A DNA stretch of 64,000 nucleotides from the NCBI GenBank assembly GCA_012514235.1, contig JAAZAR010000021.1, positions 1-64,000 of the forward strand, written 5' to 3'. Position 1 is the first letter of the stretch. Each line of letters opens with the position of its first letter. Below the pieces are notes generated by a model. The model worked only from the letters and a program-made list of their open reading frames with translations. It ran no database searches and had not been told where the DNA came from. The translations under genes and the position numbers were made by a program. The DNA is from Actinomycetota bacterium. Its GTDB lineage: Bacteria; Actinomycetota; Thermoleophilia; UBA2241. Below are positions 59,602-64,000 of the stretch, piece by piece.

Positions 59602-60405
59602 ATGAGCCGCATACGGAGAGCTCGACCCGCAGCAGCGCCGCGTGAACTGGCGGAGGGAGTCTTCTGGCTTGCCTTGGGACGTGGTCTGCTGCGCTCGTCC
59701 AATGTCTTCTTCGTCCGCTCGGAGGCGGGATGGTGCCTCGTCGATGCCGGCTGGGCTCAGGATGCCCCGGCCATCGCGGGGGCGGCCGAACATCTCTTCG
59801 GGCGAGCCGCCCCGGCCGGTGTGCTCGTGACCCACGTGCATCCCGACCACGTGGGAGCACTGCCCGAACTCGCGACGCGCTGGGAGGTCCGTGCGTGGGT
59901 CCACGCCGCCGAACTGCCGTTGGCGCTGGGTGACGCCCGCGCCGTGCGACACTATGCCGGTCCGCTGGACCGATGGGTCATCCTGCCGGGGCTGCGCCTG
60001 TCGGGGCGGGCGCGCATGGAACGGACGCTCGCCCGCTCCAGCCTCGCCGGCGCCGTGCAGGCGATGGAGATCGGCGGCGCCCCGGCCTGTCTGCCCGGCT
60101 GGGAGGCCGTGCTGACGCCCGGCCACACGCCGGGCCACGTCGCCTTCATGCGCTCGTCCGACCGTGTCGCGATCACCGGCGACGCCCTCGTGACACTCGA
60201 CCTGAACTCGCCGCTCAAGCTCCTCCGGCGTGAGCGGACACTGGCAGGGCCGCCGTGGATCACCACCTGGAGCTGGCCGGCGGCGACGGCGTCCGCGCTG
60301 CGCATCGCCGGCATGACGCCGAGCGTGGTCGCCGGCGGCCACGGCACTCCGGTGAGCGGCGACGAGGCCGCCGCTCACGTGCAGGAGTTCCTCGGCGCGC
60401 ACTGA
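59602..60405 (+). CDS. MBL-fold metallo-hydrolase
   Basis: VLVTHVHPDHVGALPEL (HxHxDH), LTPGHTPGHVAFM, ITGDAL. Confidence 0.92.
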   Translation: MSRIRRARPAAAPRELAEGVFWLALGRGLLRSSNVFFVRSEAGWCLVDAGWAQDAPAIAGAAEHLFGRAAPAGVLVTHVHPDHVGALPELATRWEVRAWVHAAELPLALGDARAVRHYAGPLDRWVILPGLRLSGRARMERTLARSSLAGAVQAMEIGGAPACLPGWEAVLTPGHTPGHVAFMRSSDRVAITGDALVTLDLNSPLKLLRRERTLAGPPWITTWSWPAATASALRIAGMTPSVVAGGHGTPVSGDEAAAHVQEFLGAH

Positions 60406-60443
60406 TACCTTCGGAGCGGCCGCCGGCGCGCCGGCTCCGCGCC

Positions 60444-61682
60444 TCACCCGGCCGGCGCGTAGTAGGTCTCGTAGACGCGCTGCGCCTGGGAACGGGCGTC
60501 GTCCCAGTCCCAGGCGCTCTCGGTGAATCGGTCGGGAGTGAGGCTGCGGACGTAGGCGCCAGGGTGCGGGTCGTAGAGCGACTCGACGAGCAGACGACCG
60601 ATGCCGGCCGAGCCGGAGATGCCGTGCGCGTTGCAGCCGCCGGCCATGACGAACCCCCCCACGCGTCGGCTCTCGCCGATTACGAACCCGCCGTCGGGCG
60701 TGAAGGTCGGCCAGCCCTTGGCGACGCGCGTCCGGGGAGCGCCGCGCACCGCGGGGAAGAGCGCGGCGAACTGCTCATCGAAGCCGGCGAGGACGACGGA
60801 GTCCGTCGCGATCGCCGGCGCCTGGGCCTCGAGCTGGAAGGTCCGAGGATCGAGGCTCTCGGCCGTGGACTCCCAGCCGCCGAGCCGCAACCCTTGGCCG
60901 ACGGCCCGGCCGTACACGGTCATCTCCGGGACGCGGAAGCAGGGCAGGTCCGGATGCAGACCGGCGAGCGGCTCGGTGTCGAAGTATTCGTGGCGCACCG
61001 GGACGATCGGCAGCTCGAGGCCGGCCAGGCGGGCGACGTGGAAGGCATGCGCGCCCGCCGCGTCGATCACCGTACCGCACGTCACGTAGCCGCGGTCGGT
61101 TCGCACGGCGGCGACGCCGTCCTCGCGCACCTCGATGCCGGTGACCGCCGTGCTCGTGAGGAAGCGCACGCCCATGGCCCGGCAGCGGTGCTCGTACGCG
61201 GCTGCGACCGATGTGGGCGTCATGAAACCGTCCGAGGGACACCAGAGCACGGCGCGGACCTCGCCGAGGTCGAGCGGCCAGAGCCGCTCCGCCTCGGCCG
61301 GATCCAGGAGCTCCACCTCCAGACCCGCCTCCGCGCACACCGACGCGAGCCGCCGCAGCTCTTCGACCCTCTCGAGAGAGAACGCGAGGCGGATGGAGCC
61401 GACCTCGTGCCAGTCCGGACGGACCTCGGCGTCCTGCTGCAGCTCCCGGAAGGTCTCCACAGAGTGCATCGCGAGGCGCACACGCTCCACACTCGCTCGC
61501 ACCTGACCACACAATCCGGCGCCCTGGGAAGTCGTGACCCGCCCGACGCCCGGCTCGCGCTCGACCACGAGGACGCCGGACTTGCCGGCCCGAGCGAGCG
61601 CGTAGGCGACTCCCAGCCCGACCGCGCCACCGCCGATGACGACGATCTCGCTCTCTGCGAGCATGTCCCTCGCGTTCCTCAT
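60444..61682 (-). CDS. FAD-dependent oxidoreductase, DadA/sarcosine-dimethylglycine dehydrogenase-like
   Basis: IVVIGGGAVGLGVAYALARAGKSGVLVVERE; GFVMAGGCNAHGISGSAGIGRLLVESLYD. Confidence 0.88.
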   Translation of the reverse strand: MRNARDMLAESEIVVIGGGAVGLGVAYALARAGKSGVLVVEREPGVGRVTTSQGAGLCGQVRASVERVRLAMHSVETFRELQQDAEVRPDWHEVGSIRLAFSLERVEELRRLASVCAEAGLEVELLDPAEAERLWPLDLGEVRAVLWCPSDGFMTPTSVAAAYEHRCRAMGVRFLTSTAVTGIEVREDGVAAVRTDRGYVTCGTVIDAAGAHAFHVARLAGLELPIVPVRHEYFDTEPLAGLHPDLPCFRVPEMTVYGRAVGQGLRLGGWESTAESLDPRTFQLEAQAPAIATDSVVLAGFDEQFAALFPAVRGAPRTRVAKGWPTFTPDGGFVIGESRRVGGFVMAGGCNAHGISGSAGIGRLLVESLYDPHPGAYVRSLTPDRFTESAWDWDDARSQAQRVYETYYAPAG

Positions 61683-61772
61683 CCCGGCCCACCTCCTGCT
61701 CCCGGACGGCGACCTCAAGCCTATCCTGCTCCAACGCGCGAGAGCCAGAGAGCCGATCTCCGGCGGCCGTCC

Positions 61773-62753
61773 CTAGCCGACGGCGACGTACCAGACGACC
61801 ACGCCCGTGACCACGAGGACCGTCGATACGGTGACGAGCAGGCGAGCGAGCTCGCGCTCCATGTCGAACACGGCGGAGACGACCAGAGTGTAGAAGGCGA
61901 CCGGCATGGCCGCCAGCAGCAGGAAGACGCCGGGGATGTGGATGCCGGTCACCCAGCTCGCGCCCAGCAGCAGCAGCGGTCCGAGGGCCGAACGCAGGAC
62001 CACGGTGACCGCGGCCCGCCACACGTCGCCGCGGCCGTGCCGCAGCGGCCGCAACGAGATGGCGAGGCCGAGCTGTACGAATCCGACGAACCCCACAAGC
62101 AGTCCGACGGCGGTGCCGTAGCGGCTGACCACGGGGGTGAGATCGATCCCGAGTACCCGCAGGAGAACGGCCGCGGCGCCCGTGATCACCGGCGGGTTGA
62201 GGAACCAGCTGCGCAGCAGATCCGACAGGCCGGTCGCCTGGCGGCCCAGTGAGTCAGGGCCGGCGTAGCGCCGCCCCAGTCCCAGGATGACGCCCTGCGT
62301 CGGTATGAGGAACTGGAACTCCGTGAAGACGACGGCGAGCGCCAGCCCGGGGCCTCCGAAGATGAGCGTCGCGAGCGGGTAGCCGAGGATCGCCGTGTTG
62401 CCCATGGCCGTGGCGTAGACGTGGACACCGGCCTCGGCACGGCTGCGGCCGCCTGCGCGCCCCCACCACATGCCCACGAACAGCGTCGCCCACGCGGCCG
62501 CGACGACGAGGGCGAACGCGGCCACGAGCTCGGGGCGCACCGCCACTGTGGTGTAGCCGTAGACGACGGTCAGCGGAGTGAGCACCCAGAGCACGAGCAG
62601 GAACAGGTAGTACGAGGCGCGCTGCGGGTCGCGCAAACGGCGCTGCAGCGCAACGCCGACCGCGAAGCACGCCGCCCAGCCGGCGATGGTGATCAGCACC
62701 GCGGCCCCCGCCCCGGAGCGGTCGGCGGCAACGACCTCCTGTCGGATCCGCAT
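61773..62753 (-). CDS. AEC family (auxin efflux carrier-like) transporter
   Basis: About 8-10 TM; AMGNTAILGYPLATLIFGGPGLALAVVFTEFQFLI. Confidence 0.85.
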   Translation of the reverse strand: MRIRQEVVAADRSGAGAAVLITIAGWAACFAVGVALQRRLRDPQRASYYLFLLVLWVLTPLTVVYGYTTVAVRPELVAAFALVVAAAWATLFVGMWWGRAGGRSRAEAGVHVYATAMGNTAILGYPLATLIFGGPGLALAVVFTEFQFLIPTQGVILGLGRRYAGPDSLGRQATGLSDLLRSWFLNPPVITGAAAVLLRVLGIDLTPVVSRYGTAVGLLVGFVGFVQLGLAISLRPLRHGRGDVWRAAVTVVLRSALGPLLLLGASWVTGIHIPGVFLLLAAMPVAFYTLVVSAVFDMERELARLLVTVSTVLVVTGVVVWYVAVG

Positions 62754-62846
62754 CGCATCTGCAGGAAGTCTCTCACACCCGCCTGGACGACGCAGACGCG
62801 CCCGATCTCGACCCTTGGAGCCTCTGTGGCGCTCGCGTCGGCTCCG

Positions 62847-63920
62847 CTACGTCAACACGTCGGCGAGGTCGTAGCGGACCGGCTCCTCGATCTGGCTGAA
62901 ACCGCAGGAGCCGGGGTCCCGGTCTGGACGCCACCGGACGAACTGAGTCGTGTGCCTGAAGCGGTCGCCCTCCATATGGTCGTAGCGGACCTCGACGACG
63001 CGCTCGGGTCTGAGAGGGACGAAGGTCAGATCCTTGCCTGCGCTCCAACGGCTGTATCCGGAACTGAGCGGCGTGCGGACCTCGGCGGCAGGCCCCTCCG
63101 GGTCCCAAGGGTGACCCTCGAAGGCGGTGACGAGCGGCTGGAGGTCCTCGAAGAGCGCCCGGCGACGCTCGGCTGAGAACGCACCGACGACGCCGACGTG
63201 CACCAGCGTGCCGGCGTCGTCGTACAGTCCGAGCAGGAGCGATCCGACGGCCCGCTCGTCCGACCTGTACGTCCGGTAGCCGGCGACGACGCAGTCCGCC
63301 GTCCTGACGTGCTTGACCTTGTACATCACCCGCCGGCCGGGCTGATAGGTCCCCTCCAGCGGCTTGGCGACGATGCCGTCGAGGCCGGCGCCCTCATACT
63401 CGTCGAACCACAGCCCGGCCTCCGCCCGATCCTGCGTGGCCGGGGTCAGGTGGATCGGCGGCGGCGCGCCCGCGAGCACGTCCTCCAGCGCGCGCCTCCG
63501 CTCCCGGAACGGTTCGCCGGTCAGGTCGCGGTCGCCAAGCGCGAGCAGATCGAAGCCGACAAGGTGGGCCGGGGTGCGCTCCGCGAGCAGCTTGACCCGG
63601 CTTTCCGCCGGGTGGATCCGCTGCTGCAGCGCCTCGAAGTCGAGGCGGCCGCGCTCGGGGTCGGGCACCACGATCTCCCCGTCGATCACGCAGCGGGCGG
63701 GCAGGCTTACGGCCGCCGCCGCGACCTCCGGGAAGTAGCGCGTCATGGAGCGACCGTTGCGGCTGCCGATCTCGACCTCGTCGCCGTCACGAAAGACGAT
63801 CGCCCGGAACCCGTCCCACTTGGGCTCATAGCTGAACTTCCCGACCGGGAGGTCGGCTACGGCCCGCGCCAGCATCGGCGAGACCGGGGGGATCACGGGC
63901 AGGTCCATGGTGACTACCAT
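62847..63920 (-). CDS. ATP-dependent DNA ligase (LigC/LigD ligase-domain type)
   Basis: KFSYEPKWDGFRAIVFRDGDEVEIGSRNGRSMTRYFPE (KxDG), VIDGEIVVPD, EGIVAKPL-like GLDGIVAKPLEGTYQPGRR, YKVKHVRTADCVVAGY. Confidence 0.93.
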   Translation of the reverse strand: MVVTMDLPVIPPVSPMLARAVADLPVGKFSYEPKWDGFRAIVFRDGDEVEIGSRNGRSMTRYFPEVAAAAVSLPARCVIDGEIVVPDPERGRLDFEALQQRIHPAESRVKLLAERTPAHLVGFDLLALGDRDLTGEPFRERRRALEDVLAGAPPPIHLTPATQDRAEAGLWFDEYEGAGLDGIVAKPLEGTYQPGRRVMYKVKHVRTADCVVAGYRTYRSDERAVGSLLLGLYDDAGTLVHVGVVGAFSAERRRALFEDLQPLVTAFEGHPWDPEGPAAEVRTPLSSGYSRWSAGKDLTFVPLRPERVVEVRYDHMEGDRFRHTTQFVRWRPDRDPGSCGFSQIEEPVRYDLADVLT

Positions 63921-63963
63921 TCCCCGCCGGCTCCGCCGGGAGCCGTGGCCGGCGCAGCGCCTC

Positions 63964-64000
63964 TCAGTCGTACTCGAACCGGAAGCCGTTTCCGATCACG
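63964..64000 (-). CDS. C-terminal fragment of an upstream gene cut by the window edge (product unknown)
   Basis: Minus strand ...VIGNGFRFEYD followed by TGA at 63964-63966. Confidence 0.35.
   Translation of the reverse strand, partial: VIGNGFRFEYD

Noticed and set aside
1-64000. CRISPR array, transposase, integrase, prophage or toxin-antitoxin system
   Set aside because: No regularly spaced repeats or recognisable proteins of these classes seen by eye.

Overview
High-GC (about 70%), actinobacterial-looking chromosomal window; Thermoleophilia-like ancestry is inference only. It is gene-dense. I found no CRISPR array, rRNA, prophage or transposase, and recognised no tRNA. Left to right: (i) a left-edge truncated peptide ABC transporter substrate-binding protein; (ii) co-directional minus-strand genes for a saccharopine-dehydrogenase-like protein, an ATP-NAD-kinase-like protein, a divergent GcvPA/GcvPB-like pair, an SGNH-like protein and two SDRs; (iii) a divergent 1777-aa c-di-GMP regulator (HTH, about 7 GAF, HD-GYP, sensor region, GGDEF); (iv) a selenocysteine locus selD-(membrane protein)-selA-selB, where selD has an in-frame UGA with a SECIS-like hairpin and is truncated in the ORF track; (v) a canonical glycine cleavage/lipoylation locus (glycine riboswitch with terminator, gcvH, gcvPA, gcvPB, LplA/LipM-like gene, lpdA, lipA) with no gcvT in the window; (vi) a K+ transport locus with three successive TrkA/RCK genes plus trkH; (vii) large secreted propeller-type proteins (YCF48-like, RCC1-like); (viii) two paralogous secreted beta-helix proteins in opposite orientation; (ix) a PocR/PAS/HATPase sensor and assorted metabolic genes, ending with an ATP-dependent DNA ligase. 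Best candidates for something undescribed are the divergent GcvPA/PB gene set with its neighbours and the DNA-binding multi-GAF HD-GYP/GGDEF protein divergent from it. All family names are from reading motifs; no searches were run.
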